This document shows positions 51,656 through 60,550 of a DNA stretch of 64,000 bases, in pieces. The first letter of the stretch is position 1; every line of letters begins with the position of its first letter. The notes under the pieces are model-generated. The model ran no database searches, was not told the DNA's origin, and saw nothing but the letters and a program-made list of their open reading frames with translations. The position numbers were made by a program, and so were the translations under genes. This DNA is from a bacterium (GTDB lineage Bacteria; Spirochaetota; Leptospiria; Leptospirales; Leptonemataceae). Location of the stretch: contig JANSYA010000005.1 of assembly GCA_024742665.1 (NCBI GenBank), forward strand, positions 248,001 to 312,000. The letters are read 5' to 3'.

Positions 51656-53064
51656 ATTGATTCTGCGGCGGCCAGTCCCGAAAGATAGGCCCCGTGGGTC
51701 GTGCCGGGATACCAGGCGTTCGTATGTTCTCCCGCAAATAGAATTCGATCATCAATCGCTTCCGCCAGAATCCGGGAGTATCCCAATCCCGCGCCGACTG
51801 GCACGTGGCTGTAGGCTCCCTGGGCGAAGGGATCCGATACCCAGTTCGTAACCAGGCTGCCTTTCGGCTGCGGGATTGAGTTTCCGAAGATTTCGCGCAG
51901 CACGGCCAGCATGTCGGCGACGGCGGCGCGTTTGTTTTTTTGTAACTGTCGAGCCTGATCGCCGCCGGCCAGACCGACGAGGATCGGCTGTCGCGTGTAC
52001 GGCTGATAGTTATAAATTTCACGCACCAGGGTCGATTGTCCGGCCGCGGGCACGTAGCCGAATTGAAAGATATCGTTGGGCCAGAACCGTTTCGGAAAGC
52101 GCAGCGCCACTTTTTCCAGAGCGCCGAAGCCGAGCTTCTGGATCGCCTGCTGCTTTCGATCGCTGAGATTCGGGGAAAATTTTACGCGTCCGCTTTTTAG
52201 AACACCCAGGGGCAGGGTGACAATCGCCCGGTCCGCCGTGAACTCGCCGCGGTCGGTCATAACATGCACCTGATTTTTTTTCAGGGCTATCGAACGCACG
52301 GTCCGGCCGGTTTGAATTTCAACGCGTTTCGCCAGATACTGAATCAACGCGCTGTAGCCCTGCGGAAGAATACTCTCGTCTCCGCCGAAGGCCAGGTCCT
52401 CATCAAGCGAGCGCAGAGACAGATCGTCGAGATTGGCGGCGAGTTCCACGCCGTACTCCGTGTTGAACCACCAATGCAGGGCGCGCTGATTGCCCGGGTC
52501 CAAATCCGTATTGGCGATGAGCCGCCGCAGATATTTACCGACCGAACGATCTTTACGCTTTTCCTGTAATCGATCGCGCTCTTTGAAAAGGTCCGCCAAC
52601 ACTTCTTCGTACGCGTCTTCGAGAGGATCCCAGGCGATTTCATTCGCCTCGCCCGGATTGCTTCGCTGCGTATACAATCGCATCGATTCGAAATCCGTTT
52701 CAACCATACGGGAGCCGGTCTGGGCCGCGAGGTGTACCATAGGATGCAGGGCATTTTTCGAGCCGTGAATCCAGGCGGCGCCAAGATCGAGAGGCGCGCC
52801 GAGGGCCTGGCTCGTATGAATGCGTCCGCCGATACGCGTGCGACCCTCGATTACGGTGACTGTGTGCCCGGCGGCTTTCAGGGTCCAGGCGGCGGCGAGT
52901 CCGGCCATGCCCGCGCCGATCACCAGAATCTTTTCGGCTTTCGCCGCCCGCAGCGGACGCTGGAGCGCGAGCGCGGACAGCGCGGCCAGACTCAGAAAAC
53001 GTCCGCGGCTGATGGTCGGCTTTGTTTCGCCGAAGAGTGGAAGATGATTTAAGGATTCGCGCAT
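51652..53064 (-). CDS. Flavin-containing amine oxidase
   Basis: A 470-residue FAD enzyme of the monoamine/polyamine oxidase family. An N-terminal hydrophobic segment with a basic patch ('SRGRFLSLAALSALAL') suggests export, though it is not a strict twin-arginine signal. The Rossmann motif 'ILVIGAGMAGLAAAWTLKAA', 'EGRTRIGGRIHTSQ', and the C-terminal 'RILFAGEHTNAWYPGTTHGAYLSG' region (about residues 435-460) are diagnostic. It oxidises a primary or secondary amine with release of H2O2; the substrate is unknown. Cotranscribed with the TPM gene. Confidence 0.92.
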   Translation of the reverse strand: MRESLNHLPLFGETKPTISRGRFLSLAALSALALQRPLRAAKAEKILVIGAGMAGLAAAWTLKAAGHTVTVIEGRTRIGGRIHTSQALGAPLDLGAAWIHGSKNALHPMVHLAAQTGSRMVETDFESMRLYTQRSNPGEANEIAWDPLEDAYEEVLADLFKERDRLQEKRKDRSVGKYLRRLIANTDLDPGNQRALHWWFNTEYGVELAANLDDLSLRSLDEDLAFGGDESILPQGYSALIQYLAKRVEIQTGRTVRSIALKKNQVHVMTDRGEFTADRAIVTLPLGVLKSGRVKFSPNLSDRKQQAIQKLGFGALEKVALRFPKRFWPNDIFQFGYVPAAGQSTLVREIYNYQPYTRQPILVGLAGGDQARQLQKNKRAAVADMLAVLREIFGNSIPQPKGSLVTNWVSDPFAQGAYSHVPVGAGLGYSRILAEAIDDRILFAGEHTNAWYPGTTHGAYLSGLAAAESI

Positions 53065-53113
53065 TAATGTTCTCGGAGTGTGCCGGCCCGGATCCGGGCT
53101 CCGGACTCAGCCT

Positions 53114-53950
53114 TCAGTTTCGGGTAAATGCGTCACCGCGAAACGCGCGCATACAGGCGGCGAAACGATCGAGGACCGCGCGGTATTTTTTTTCGTCGGT
53201 GAGGGTCCCGCGAATTTCAAACGAGAGTCCCAGATCGCCGATGCTGGCGTCCGGATAGTCCGTGAGCAGCTCGATGATCGCCTGTTGCAGCCCGGCGTTT
53301 TGCAACAGCGATCGAACGCGATTCTCCGGCGCTGACGGGCCCACGGCTTCGCTGTCGGCGCGACACTGAACCCGCGCGATTTTATCGAAGCTCTGAGCCT
53401 GTTCGCTGCGAGTGCCGGTCGCATTCTCCGGCGCGATCGTAATGTCCTGAGCTCCGAAGACGCTTTTGCCGATCCGATCGAGCATACCTTCTTTCGTAAT
53501 CGAGAGTTCGAGATCCAGCGGTTCAGCGAAGTTCATCTCGAAGCGGGTATAGGTTCGCTTGCTTTTCGCGGAGCCGTGTTCGACGGGCCAAACGCGAGTT
53601 TCGCAGTCCTGGTATTCGCCCTTGAGCTCCCAGGGGCCGAAGCCGCTCAAAATTTCGAAGGCCATACGAGCCAGGCCGGACTGTTCGACTGCCCGCATTT
53701 GCCGGCGCGCGGCAGCGGGATCTTCCTGCGCCCCGGGCTGAAGCTGCAGCAGCTGATCGCGACCGCTGCGGCTGCGCAGGAAACTGCCGGCGTCCTGGAA
53801 TTCGAGTCCCAGCTTCGCGGCGATAGCCGCGATCTTTTGTTTGTTGCGGGCGCTGCGCCGAAGACTCATCAATATGATGACGGCGAAGATGAATATGACC
53901 CCGGCGATGACCGCTATGGGAAAGAGCGTTTCGAAATCGAAAGAAGACAT
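53114..53950 (-). CDS. Single-pass membrane protein of unknown function
   Basis: Read from the ATG at 53950 ('MSSFDFETLFPIAV') it has 278 residues: one N-terminal helix (about 10-32), a short basic stretch, then a soluble domain with alternating beta-like and helical segments ('GPWELKGEYQDCETRVWPVEH', 'YTRFEMNFAEPLDLELSITKE' regions). It is upstream of the amine oxidase on the same strand, 49 bp away. No family recognised; the design resembles Leptospira-type anchored proteins of unknown role. Confidence 0.58.
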   Translation of the reverse strand: MSSFDFETLFPIAVIAGVIFIFAVIILMSLRRSARNKQKIAAIAAKLGLEFQDAGSFLRSRSGRDQLLQLQPGAQEDPAAARRQMRAVEQSGLARMAFEILSGFGPWELKGEYQDCETRVWPVEHGSAKSKRTYTRFEMNFAEPLDLELSITKEGMLDRIGKSVFGAQDITIAPENATGTRSEQAQSFDKIARVQCRADSEAVGPSAPENRVRSLLQNAGLQQAIIELLTDYPDASIGDLGLSFEIRGTLTDEKKYRAVLDRFAACMRAFRGDAFTRN

Positions 53951-54140
53951 GGCTGAAAATGAACGGCGCGATTCGCGGCGGCTGTATGATCCGGGCCGCG
54001 CTGAATTGCGCCGCGTGAATTTTGACTGCAGCATAGAAATCGCCGGTCATCTGTCACGCCGATATTTCCGGACTTTCCTGTCGGCGCACTCTGTACCTGG
54101 TTGACATCCTCGCGGCCCGGAACGTATTCATGTTCCCATA

Positions 54141-54905
54141 ATGAGTAGAAAAAAGTTCGTAGCCGGTAACTGGAAAATGTACAAAACCCCCTCCGAGGCG
54201 GCGGCCCTGGCCGGGGAACTAAAGCAAGCGCTGGGTTCCGATCTTACGTCGAAAGTCGACGTGGTCGTATGCCCGACCTACACCGCGCTGGACCGCGCGA
54301 ACCAGACGCTCCAGGGCTCTGGAATTCACCTGGGAGCGCAGGATCTGCACTGGGAAGACCAGGGCGCTTTCACCGGCAAGATCTCTCACGACATGCTAAA
54401 AGACGTTGGCGTCGCCTACGTCATCATCGGCCACTCCGAACAGCGCAGTTATTTTCACGAAACCAACGAAACGGTGAATAAGAAAACCGTAAAGGCCCTG
54501 GCCAACGCCCTGCTGCCGATCGTTTGCGTGGGCGAAACCCTCGAAGAACGCGAATCGGGCAAACTCAAAGACGTCGTTCGCGCTCAGGTCACGGGCGCTT
54601 TCACCGGCATCGCCGTGGCGGACGCGGCTCACTGCGTTATCGCCTATGAACCCGTCTGGGCGATCGGCACGGGCAAGACCGCGAGCCCCGAGCAGGCCCA
54701 GGAAATGCACGCGTTTATCCGCGAGCTGATCAAAGAATTGTACGGCGTAGGCGTTTCCGACTCCATGCGCATTCTGTACGGCGGCAGCGTGAAACCCGGC
54801 AACGCCGCGGAGTTATTTTCGCAGGCCGACATCGACGGCGGTCTGATCGGGGGAGCTTCGTTGAAAGCGGCCGACTTCAAGGGCATCGTCGAAGCCGGCG
54901 CCTGA
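54141..54905 (+). CDS. tpiA: Triosephosphate isomerase
   Basis: A 254-residue TIM-barrel enzyme that interconverts dihydroxyacetone phosphate and glyceraldehyde 3-phosphate. 'FVAGNWKMYKT' holds the catalytic Lys, 'VIIGHSEQRSYF' the His, 'IAYEPVWAIGTGKTA' the Glu and loop 6, and 'ILYGGSVKPGNA' the phosphate site. It stands alone on this strand, not next to gapA or pgk. Confidence 0.97.
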   Translation: MSRKKFVAGNWKMYKTPSEAAALAGELKQALGSDLTSKVDVVVCPTYTALDRANQTLQGSGIHLGAQDLHWEDQGAFTGKISHDMLKDVGVAYVIIGHSEQRSYFHETNETVNKKTVKALANALLPIVCVGETLEERESGKLKDVVRAQVTGAFTGIAVADAAHCVIAYEPVWAIGTGKTASPEQAQEMHAFIRELIKELYGVGVSDSMRILYGGSVKPGNAAELFSQADIDGGLIGGASLKAADFKGIVEAGA

Positions 54906-54966
54906 GCGAATCTAAAAGCTTCGCATCGGTCCTTTCCGTGCCGACCGAAGGCGCTATAGATGCGAT

Positions 54967-55385
54967 TCAAGAAACGCACAATGTCTTCAGGCGCGCTGCG
55001 ACAGTCGCCGGAAAGATGCTGAGTAGAAGCGCCTCGTTTTTGCTCGTTTCTCTGGCGATGATGCGTCCGTTTTCGTAGTCGCGTCGCATAAAATATTCGA
55101 GATACAAATTCGCGAAGAGACCGATTAAACAGGCCGACGCCAGGAAGAATAGATGGTTCAGCACCAGCGGAAAACGTGGATCGCCGGACTGTAGATCGCG
55201 TGAAAAGAATTCGAACGCGGTGTAGGCGACGCACGGCGCGCCAGCACGGCGGCGTTGATCGGCACCAGAGCCAGATAACGAATGCGCCAGGCGTCCCCAT
55301 ACGAATCGGGCAGCATCCAGAGATCGAGGATCCCGAAAATCGCGAGCAACAGAATCGCAAGCACCAGGGCGGCCCGGGTGGCCGG
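54967..55385 (-). pseudogene. Remnant of a class III nucleotide cyclase membrane module (frameshifted)
   Basis: Two frames on the minus strand together read like the membrane part of an adenylate/guanylate cyclase: 'LVLAILLLAIFGILDLWMLP' and 'WRIRYLALVPINAAVLA' in one frame, then after a frameshift near 55225-55255 'YTAFEFFSRDLQSGDPRFPL', 'FLASACLIGLFANLYLEYF' and 'SKNEALLLSIFPATVAARLK' in another, ending in a stop at 54967. The last segment is the linker that normally enters the cyclase domain; the catalytic domain itself is absent. The 5' end is also lost, abutting a sigma-factor fragment on the other strand. Confidence 0.65.
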
Positions 55386-55500
55386 CAAAAACAAAGACGC
55401 TCTGGCGGAACTGTATGCACGCGACGCCGCCCGCTTATTCGGCATTGCCGTCTGGATTTTGAAGCAGCAGGACGCGGCGAGCGAGACGCAGACAACCGCG
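55378..55500 (+). pseudogene. ECF sigma factor region 2 fragment fused in frame to the cupin gene
   Basis: In the frame of the following cupin gene, the codons from a GTG at 55378 read 'AGKNKDALAELYARDAARLF' then 'GIAVWILKQQDAA', which matches the start of region 2 of ECF sigma factors. The rest of the sigma factor (regions 2.2 to 4) is missing; the frame passes directly into the cupin protein with no stop. A deletion between a sigma gene and its ChrR-type anti-sigma gene explains this best. Confidence 0.6.
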
Positions 55501-55848
55501 ATGAGCAATGCGAAGACCGGCCCGGCGCATACGGCCTATATTCAAACCCGGGCCGAAGGCGACTGGTATTCGCCGGCTCCCGGCGTGCAATGCAAACGAC
55601 TCTTCACGAACGATGAACGCGGCTATCGCAGCACGCTCATGCGCATGGATCCAGGCAGCAGCTTTCCCGCTCATGTGCATCGCGGCGTGGAAGAGGCCTG
55701 CGTGTTGGAAGGTCGCTGCGAATTCGACGGCGCGGCGCTGGCGGTCGGCGATTATTTTCGCGCGCAGGCCGGGAGCCGGCACGGAACGCTCACCAGTCCG
55801 GAGGGATGTTTGATGATTATTTTAGAGCATTCCCGGGTTGGGCGTTGA
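55501..55848 (+). CDS. ChrR-type cupin domain protein
   Basis: The ATG at 55501 gives 115 residues; no good ribosome binding site precedes it, and the frame continues upstream into a sigma-factor fragment, so a 156-residue fusion from GTG 55378 is an alternative. The cupin motifs are 'MDPGSSFPAHVHRGVEEACVLEG' (about residues 52-74, with two His and a Glu) and 'GDYFRAQAGSRHGTLTSPEGC'. This is the C-terminal cupin half of ChrR-like anti-sigma factors; the zinc-binding N-terminal anti-sigma domain is missing. Its last 32 nt overlap the convergent membrane protein gene. Confidence 0.72.
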   Translation: MSNAKTGPAHTAYIQTRAEGDWYSPAPGVQCKRLFTNDERGYRSTLMRMDPGSSFPAHVHRGVEEACVLEGRCEFDGAALAVGDYFRAQAGSRHGTLTSPEGCLMIILEHSRVGR

Positions 55849-58060
55849 CCAGAGTCCGTCCGGTGAGCGCATTAAAGACGATCGGCACGCCGGCCGAGTC
55901 CAGCCGCATGGTATAGACCGGCAGTTCCGGATAGCTCCATCCCAGGCGCCGGCCCGCGCGAATGAACCAGCTGTCCATAAACGAAGACTGATAGAGGGCG
56001 ACGATTTGATTGCGTGCGCCGCCCGGAGCCGCGTTGCGCAGCCCCGCCGCGAAGCGCAGAACCTCTCCGGGTCGCGGATACTCCGGCAGTTCCCGGGGCT
56101 GGCGTTTGCCCAGCAGATAGGCCTTGCCGACAAAATCGTTCGGCTGCATTTGAATAATTACGACGTCCCCTGACTGGCGCAATCGAAAGAGGGTTTCGCG
56201 TTCGAGTCCGGGCTGCAGTCGGCGATCCCGATCTTTTTGTCCGGCGTTTCGGTCCTGCCGCGGTTGGTCTTCGTAGTGAATCCACAGAAAGTTGAAGCCG
56301 TCTTCGCGATAGCGATCGAAAACGAAGAGTCCTTCCAGCACAGTCCGATTGATATTCGATTCCGCGCGGGATTTTGCCTCGGCTCTTGAATTGGAAGTGG
56401 AATCGGAATCACCCGGGGGCGCGGCGCCGCTCGTGTTACGGGAGAGTTCGCCCAAGGGCTGAAAGATCTGGCAGCCGGCGTCCAGGTGAGCGGCGTGGCC
56501 GGTGCGAAAATAGTCGCTGCCTGGCTTCGTGCGTCCGGCGCAGATTGTGCGGTAACCAATGCGGGCCAGTTCCGACGGCAGCGGGATCGGATCGCCGGCC
56601 GTGTTTGCCGGTGCGTTTGGCGGAGCTTCTCCAATGCCGTCCGTATTTTCGAGCAGGGCTCGCAGCGCAAACTCGGGACGATTCGCCGCGAAGTACATTG
56701 GAATCGGCTGGGCTTCGTCGGGGATTTCAGCTTCCGGTGTGACCCAGGTCAGCAGGATCAGATTGCCGTCGGCGGGACGCGGAATGCGCGGCGCGGTCGG
56801 ATCGTGCAGCACTGCGACAGCCGGGGATAGATCGGGCGCTGGCATCGGCGGTCTGGCTTCGTTTGCGGCCGGCCGAGTTTGATTGCGGGCGGTGGCGCAG
56901 CTGCGACGCAAGTCCGCGCGAACGCAGGGGTCGCCGTCGTCAGGATCGCGGCCCGGCCAGAGGCTGTTGCCGTCGCCGTCGCGATCCAGGAGCATGCCGG
57001 TGAAATACAGCAATTCGCCGCTCGCACTATGAGCGGCGGTCAGGCGCGCCAGGCCGATGCCGGGAAATGCGGCCACCGCGAAGAGGACGGCGGAAAGCAC
57101 GGCGATCGCCACAGTCAGGGATCGGAGCACGGCCGACTGCACGCGCTCTTTCTGCTGATTCAGAGATACCAGTCGGCCCCGATCCAGCAGCCAGGCCGTC
57201 AGAGTCCACTGGACCGCGCATACGAACCAGACCGCCGTGGGAATGAAATAGGCCGCGTGATTCGAAGCGTTCAGATGGCGGCCCGCCGAAAACCAGGGCA
57301 GCTCCACCGTGATGTACAGCAGCGCGCATACGACGCTGATGATCGCGCCGATCCCAACGAAGCGGTTCGGCACTTCCACGCTTTCGTAGTTCGGCCAGAG
57401 GTGCAGGCGATAGCGGATCTGGATCGTTATGAAAACAAAGAAGGCCGTCAGCAACAGAGTCAGTTCGTAGATCAAAAAAGCCGCGAAGCCCGGGCCCGGA
57501 TCTACGGGAAACGAAACGATGCGCGCGATCACAGCCGCAGCCAGCACGAAGGTGGCGTTATAGCCTCGAAAGGCCGGCGAAACATAAATCAATACCGCGC
57601 CGATGGCCAGACTGATCAACAGAGCCGGCGGCGCGAAAGTCCAAAGAAATCCCGCGGCGGGATCCGGCGCGCCGAAGAACAGACCGGCCTGCCGCAGCAG
57701 CGGTTCGCCGCTCAGCAAGAAGACGGCCAGACCCGGAGTGATGCGACCCAGAAGCTTCTGGCCATGCGAGAGCAGCGCCGCGGTAAAGCGCAGTCCGAAG
57801 AAGAGCAGCTGAAATCCCAGAGCGTAGACCAGGCCGTACACGGCGAAGATCGCGGCGGAATTCAGCAGAGCCCAGGGCAGGGCGTAGGCTTCGGCCGACT
57901 CGCCGGGCACGCCGCTGAATCCGGGGAAGCCGACCGTCAGGGCGAGCCAGAGCGCTTCGGGCGCCCACAGCAGCCAGAATGCGACGAAAGCCAGATTGAA
58001 GGCGGAGAAACCCGATCCCCACAGCAGCTGTAAATAAGAAGTCAGTCGAACTCGAAGCAT
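55817..58060 (-). CDS. Membrane protein with degenerate sulfatase-like domain
   Basis: A 747-residue protein. Residues 1-345 hold about nine membrane helices. Then comes a calcium-loop-like acidic motif 'DRDGDGNSLWPGRDPDDGDP' (about 369-388), as found in large bacterial membrane sulfatases. The C-terminal half follows sulfatase order ('NLILLTWVTPEAE', 'SELARIGYRTICAG', 'FNFLWIHYEDQPRQD', 'GDVVIIQMQPNDFVGKA'), but the metal-binding Asp of the first motif and the later DHG motif are not there. I infer a catalytically inactive relative. It overlaps the end of the cupin gene. Confidence 0.6.
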   Translation of the reverse strand: MLRVRLTSYLQLLWGSGFSAFNLAFVAFWLLWAPEALWLALTVGFPGFSGVPGESAEAYALPWALLNSAAIFAVYGLVYALGFQLLFFGLRFTAALLSHGQKLLGRITPGLAVFLLSGEPLLRQAGLFFGAPDPAAGFLWTFAPPALLISLAIGAVLIYVSPAFRGYNATFVLAAAVIARIVSFPVDPGPGFAAFLIYELTLLLTAFFVFITIQIRYRLHLWPNYESVEVPNRFVGIGAIISVVCALLYITVELPWFSAGRHLNASNHAAYFIPTAVWFVCAVQWTLTAWLLDRGRLVSLNQQKERVQSAVLRSLTVAIAVLSAVLFAVAAFPGIGLARLTAAHSASGELLYFTGMLLDRDGDGNSLWPGRDPDDGDPCVRADLRRSCATARNQTRPAANEARPPMPAPDLSPAVAVLHDPTAPRIPRPADGNLILLTWVTPEAEIPDEAQPIPMYFAANRPEFALRALLENTDGIGEAPPNAPANTAGDPIPLPSELARIGYRTICAGRTKPGSDYFRTGHAAHLDAGCQIFQPLGELSRNTSGAAPPGDSDSTSNSRAEAKSRAESNINRTVLEGLFVFDRYREDGFNFLWIHYEDQPRQDRNAGQKDRDRRLQPGLERETLFRLRQSGDVVIIQMQPNDFVGKAYLLGKRQPRELPEYPRPGEVLRFAAGLRNAAPGGARNQIVALYQSSFMDSWFIRAGRRLGWSYPELPVYTMRLDSAGVPIVFNALTGRTLVNAQPGNALK

Positions 58061-58138
58061 GCGCTGCTTTCAATGTCGACCGACCGGCGCTTTAAGAACA
58101 GAAAATTGCGCGGCTTCGAGCATTCGCCAGTATGCTGC

Positions 58139-58240
58139 TTCGACCACAGATTTCGCTGATAGAATTGGCCGTCGCTTTCGCTTAAACACTTCGCCCACAG
58201 ACTTCGCTCAAATATTTCGCCCACAGACTTCGCTGTGGGC
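58139..58240. repeat. 26-bp tandem repeats downstream of the vWA gene
   Basis: Two copies of TTCGCCCACAGACTTCGCT begin at 58190 and 58216 (26-bp period), a diverged copy begins at 58139, and the last is continued into a perfect hairpin GCCCACAG-ACTTCG-CTGTGGGC (58219-58240). The array lies directly after the stop of the vWA gene. Like the valS array it is a short tandem repeat at a gene's 3' end and shares the core ATATT(T/C)GA(G/A)CG on the gene strand. Confidence 0.75.
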
Positions 58241-58246
58241 TCACGC

Positions 58247-59461
58247 TCATGGCCGGCGTTTGGCCGCGACTGCGTTCGACAGGTACAGATGTTCGGGCAC
58301 GTTCGTGATTTCCCACAGTTCGCCCTGTAAGTGCAGCGGTCCCGTATGGGCCTTCGGCACGCGAATGCGGACTGAGCCGCTGCCCCGATTGACCTGGAAG
58401 TGGCTCGCGCTGGTGATCGCCAGCAGGCCGTCGCCCCCGCGCACGCGACCGCCGGCGGGGCCCGGGGCTGAAGTCTGATGAGTGATGGCGTGCATGCGCA
58501 CGATGAAATTGCCCGGCCGCTGGTGATAGAAACGATAGTCGATTTCGAACTCAATCGCGTCCGGATCATCTTGCGCGACGCCGATCGGACGCACCGCGCG
58601 AATTTCGAAGGGCGGTCGCGGCGTTCTATTTGCAATCGGCGGCGCCTCGCGCTGCGACCAGCGCTGTTCGACGGCTTCGTTTTTCGGCAGCCTGCGCGGC
58701 GCTTCCGCCAGCGGCGGGGTCTCTCCGGAAACGCGGCTCAGGCTCATGCGAATGGCGCGATCCAGATCGGTATGATTGCGAACGTGAAAGTACTCGCCGC
58801 TGCCGGCCCGGGCGATGTCGCCCAGTTCAACGGCGGTCGCCTGGTCGACTGCCAGACCGATTACGTTGATCTGCACGTCCTTGCCCTTCGCCAGCAGCTT
58901 GCGGGCTTCGGCGGCCGGATTGCCGCCGCAGCTTTCGGCGCCGTCGGAAATCAAAACGACAGTTGTGCCGGGATGCGATGGGATCAGACTTTCACCGACC
59001 AGGCGCAGCGTGCGCGCGATGGGCGTGCTGCCGGCCGGATGCATTTGTTTGACCTGAGATTTGAGCGTGGCGCGGTTCTTCGCGCGAATCGGCGCGTAAA
59101 TTCGCACAGATCCGCAGCCGGGAATCTTATTGCCGTAGGCCACCAGGCCGACCGGTACTTTTTGATTCAGGCGGGCCAGCTGTTCGTGCAGCATCAGGCG
59201 GGCGGCGGCCATGCGCGAAACTCCGCCGAAGAGCTCCGCCATCGATCCGGAGGCGTCGAGGATAAACAGAACCGGCGGCGGTCCGTCCGCGCTCTGGCCC
59301 TTTGCTGCGGCTCGATTCTGCCCGGGAGCCTGGCGATTCCAGATTTCCACGGGCCTGGCCTGGCCGCTTGCAATCGCCAGTAAGAGCAGGCCGAGAATCA
59401 ATCCGCTCCGGAGGGCGGTCGCCGCAGTCCCATCGCTTTTTAGAAAGATCGCCCGCTTCAC
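58247..59461 (-). CDS. Secreted von Willebrand factor A domain protein
   Basis: A 404-residue protein with a signal peptide or anchor (about residues 15-35). The vWA domain (about 62-250) has an intact MIDAS: 'VLFILDASGSMAEL', a Thr in 'HPAGSTPIARTL' and Asp in 'VVLISDGAESCGG'. The C-terminal 150 residues are beta-rich and may be a second adhesion-type domain. vWA proteins of this kind bind protein partners through a metal ion in the periplasm or at the cell surface. Tandem repeats follow its stop codon. Confidence 0.85.
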   Translation of the reverse strand: MKRAIFLKSDGTAATALRSGLILGLLLLAIASGQARPVEIWNRQAPGQNRAAAKGQSADGPPPVLFILDASGSMAELFGGVSRMAAARLMLHEQLARLNQKVPVGLVAYGNKIPGCGSVRIYAPIRAKNRATLKSQVKQMHPAGSTPIARTLRLVGESLIPSHPGTTVVLISDGAESCGGNPAAEARKLLAKGKDVQINVIGLAVDQATAVELGDIARAGSGEYFHVRNHTDLDRAIRMSLSRVSGETPPLAEAPRRLPKNEAVEQRWSQREAPPIANRTPRPPFEIRAVRPIGVAQDDPDAIEFEIDYRFYHQRPGNFIVRMHAITHQTSAPGPAGGRVRGGDGLLAITSASHFQVNRGSGSVRIRVPKAHTGPLHLQGELWEITNVPEHLYLSNAVAAKRRP

Positions 59462-59680
59462 CTGTGTACTATCGTCTGCTGTTTAGAATGCATTAGCCTG
59501 CCGTAAAAAAATTTCACGCGGAAGCTTCTGGATCTGTGCGGTATTCGCCGGCCTGCTATCAGAGCTTATGTCGCGGACTGACCTGGCGCTGCTTCTCCGG
59601 GCATGCATACATTAGCCGCGAATTGATTCGTTTTGAAATGATTTGACAGCCGCCGGGGACGTCGGGCCTGCTCGGAGCCT

Positions 59681-60550
59681 ATGGCGATTGATGTGACCGA
59701 CAGCACTTTCCAGGCCGAGGTGCTGGAAGCGTCTCAGAGCGTGCCTGTGCTGGTAGACTTCTGGGCGGAGTGGTGCGGCCCCTGCCGCATGGTCGGGCCG
59801 GTCGTGGAGGCTCTGGAGCAGGCTCCTGAATATGCCGGTCGTTTTCGTCTGGCGAAGGTCAACACCGATCAGAATCCGGAGATCTCGGGTCGTTTTGGCA
59901 TCTCCAGTATTCCGGCCTTTAAGCTATTTTCGCAGGGCGAAGTGGCCGGCGAATTCGTGGGGGCGCTGCCGGAACATGCCTTGCGCCGTTTCCTCGATCA
60001 AAACCTGCCGGATCCCGCGCTCGAATCGCTCGCCGCCGTCGCCGGGCAGGATCCGCTTGCGGCGGCCCGGAGCGTGCTCGAACAGGGCCTCCAGGGCGAA
60101 GGCGCGGAAAATTTTCTGTGGCAGGGAGCCCTGGAATTGCTTCGCACGGGTGACATCACGTCGGCTGAAGATTCGGCCGCGCTGGAGTTGAAACAGATGC
60201 TCGGCGCAATCCCTGAATTCGGATCGCAGCACTCCGACGCTCGCACGGGCCTGCTCGCTCTGCTGAATATGCACCAGAATTCAAACGATACAGCAAACGG
60301 CAGCGCCGGTGCGGACCAGGTCGCCGTCGGACCTGGTTTCGGCGAAACGATGGGCAAACTGGCGGAGCTGCTGGCGGACGAAACATCAGCGCGCGGGGCC
60401 CTGGACTATTTCGTGGGCCTGGTGGAGGCCGCTCCGGCGGCGGAGCGGGGATCGGTCAAAGATCGAGTCTTACTTGCGTTTCGCCTGCTCGGCAATCAGG
60501 GGCCGCTGGTGAACGAATATCGCCGGAAGCTCTCGGCGCTGTTATTTTAG
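59681..60550 (+). CDS. CnoX/YbbN-like thioredoxin with helical repeat tail
   Basis: A 289-residue protein, close to the length of E. coli CnoX. Residues 1-110 are a thioredoxin domain with an intact '[11 protein letters not shown]' site and 'SSIPAFKLF' cis-Pro loop. Residues 115-289 are helical, TPR-like. CnoX-type proteins guard substrates for GroEL under oxidative stress; here both active-site Cys are kept, unlike E. coli CnoX. A GGAG ribosome binding site lies just before the ATG. It may be cotranscribed with the phosphatase gene 60 bp downstream. Confidence 0.85.
   Translation: MAIDVTDSTFQAEVLEASQSVPVLVDFWAEWCGPCRMVGPVVEALEQAPEYAGRFRLAKVNTDQNPEISGRFGISSIPAFKLFSQGEVAGEFVGALPEHALRRFLDQNLPDPALESLAAVAGQDPLAAARSVLEQGLQGEGAENFLWQGALELLRTGDITSAEDSAALELKQMLGAIPEFGSQHSDARTGLLALLNMHQNSNDTANGSAGADQVAVGPGFGETMGKLAELLADETSARGALDYFVGLVEAAPAAERGSVKDRVLLAFRLLGNQGPLVNEYRRKLSALLF

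Noticed and set aside
51799..51816. CTGGCACGTGGCTGTAG resembling a sigma-54 -24 element
   Set aside because: The -12 element TTGC is missing and the site is inside the amine oxidase gene.
56879..58033. Long plus-strand open frame (384 codons) opposite the membrane pseudo-sulfatase
   Set aside because: It mirrors the codon pattern of the minus-strand gene, is rich in Arg/Gln/Glu with no domain, and GC-rich DNA gives such antisense frames often.
59640..59650. TTGACA upstream of the CnoX-like gene as a sigma-70 promoter
   Set aside because: No acceptable -10 element occurs at the required distance before the ATG at 59681.
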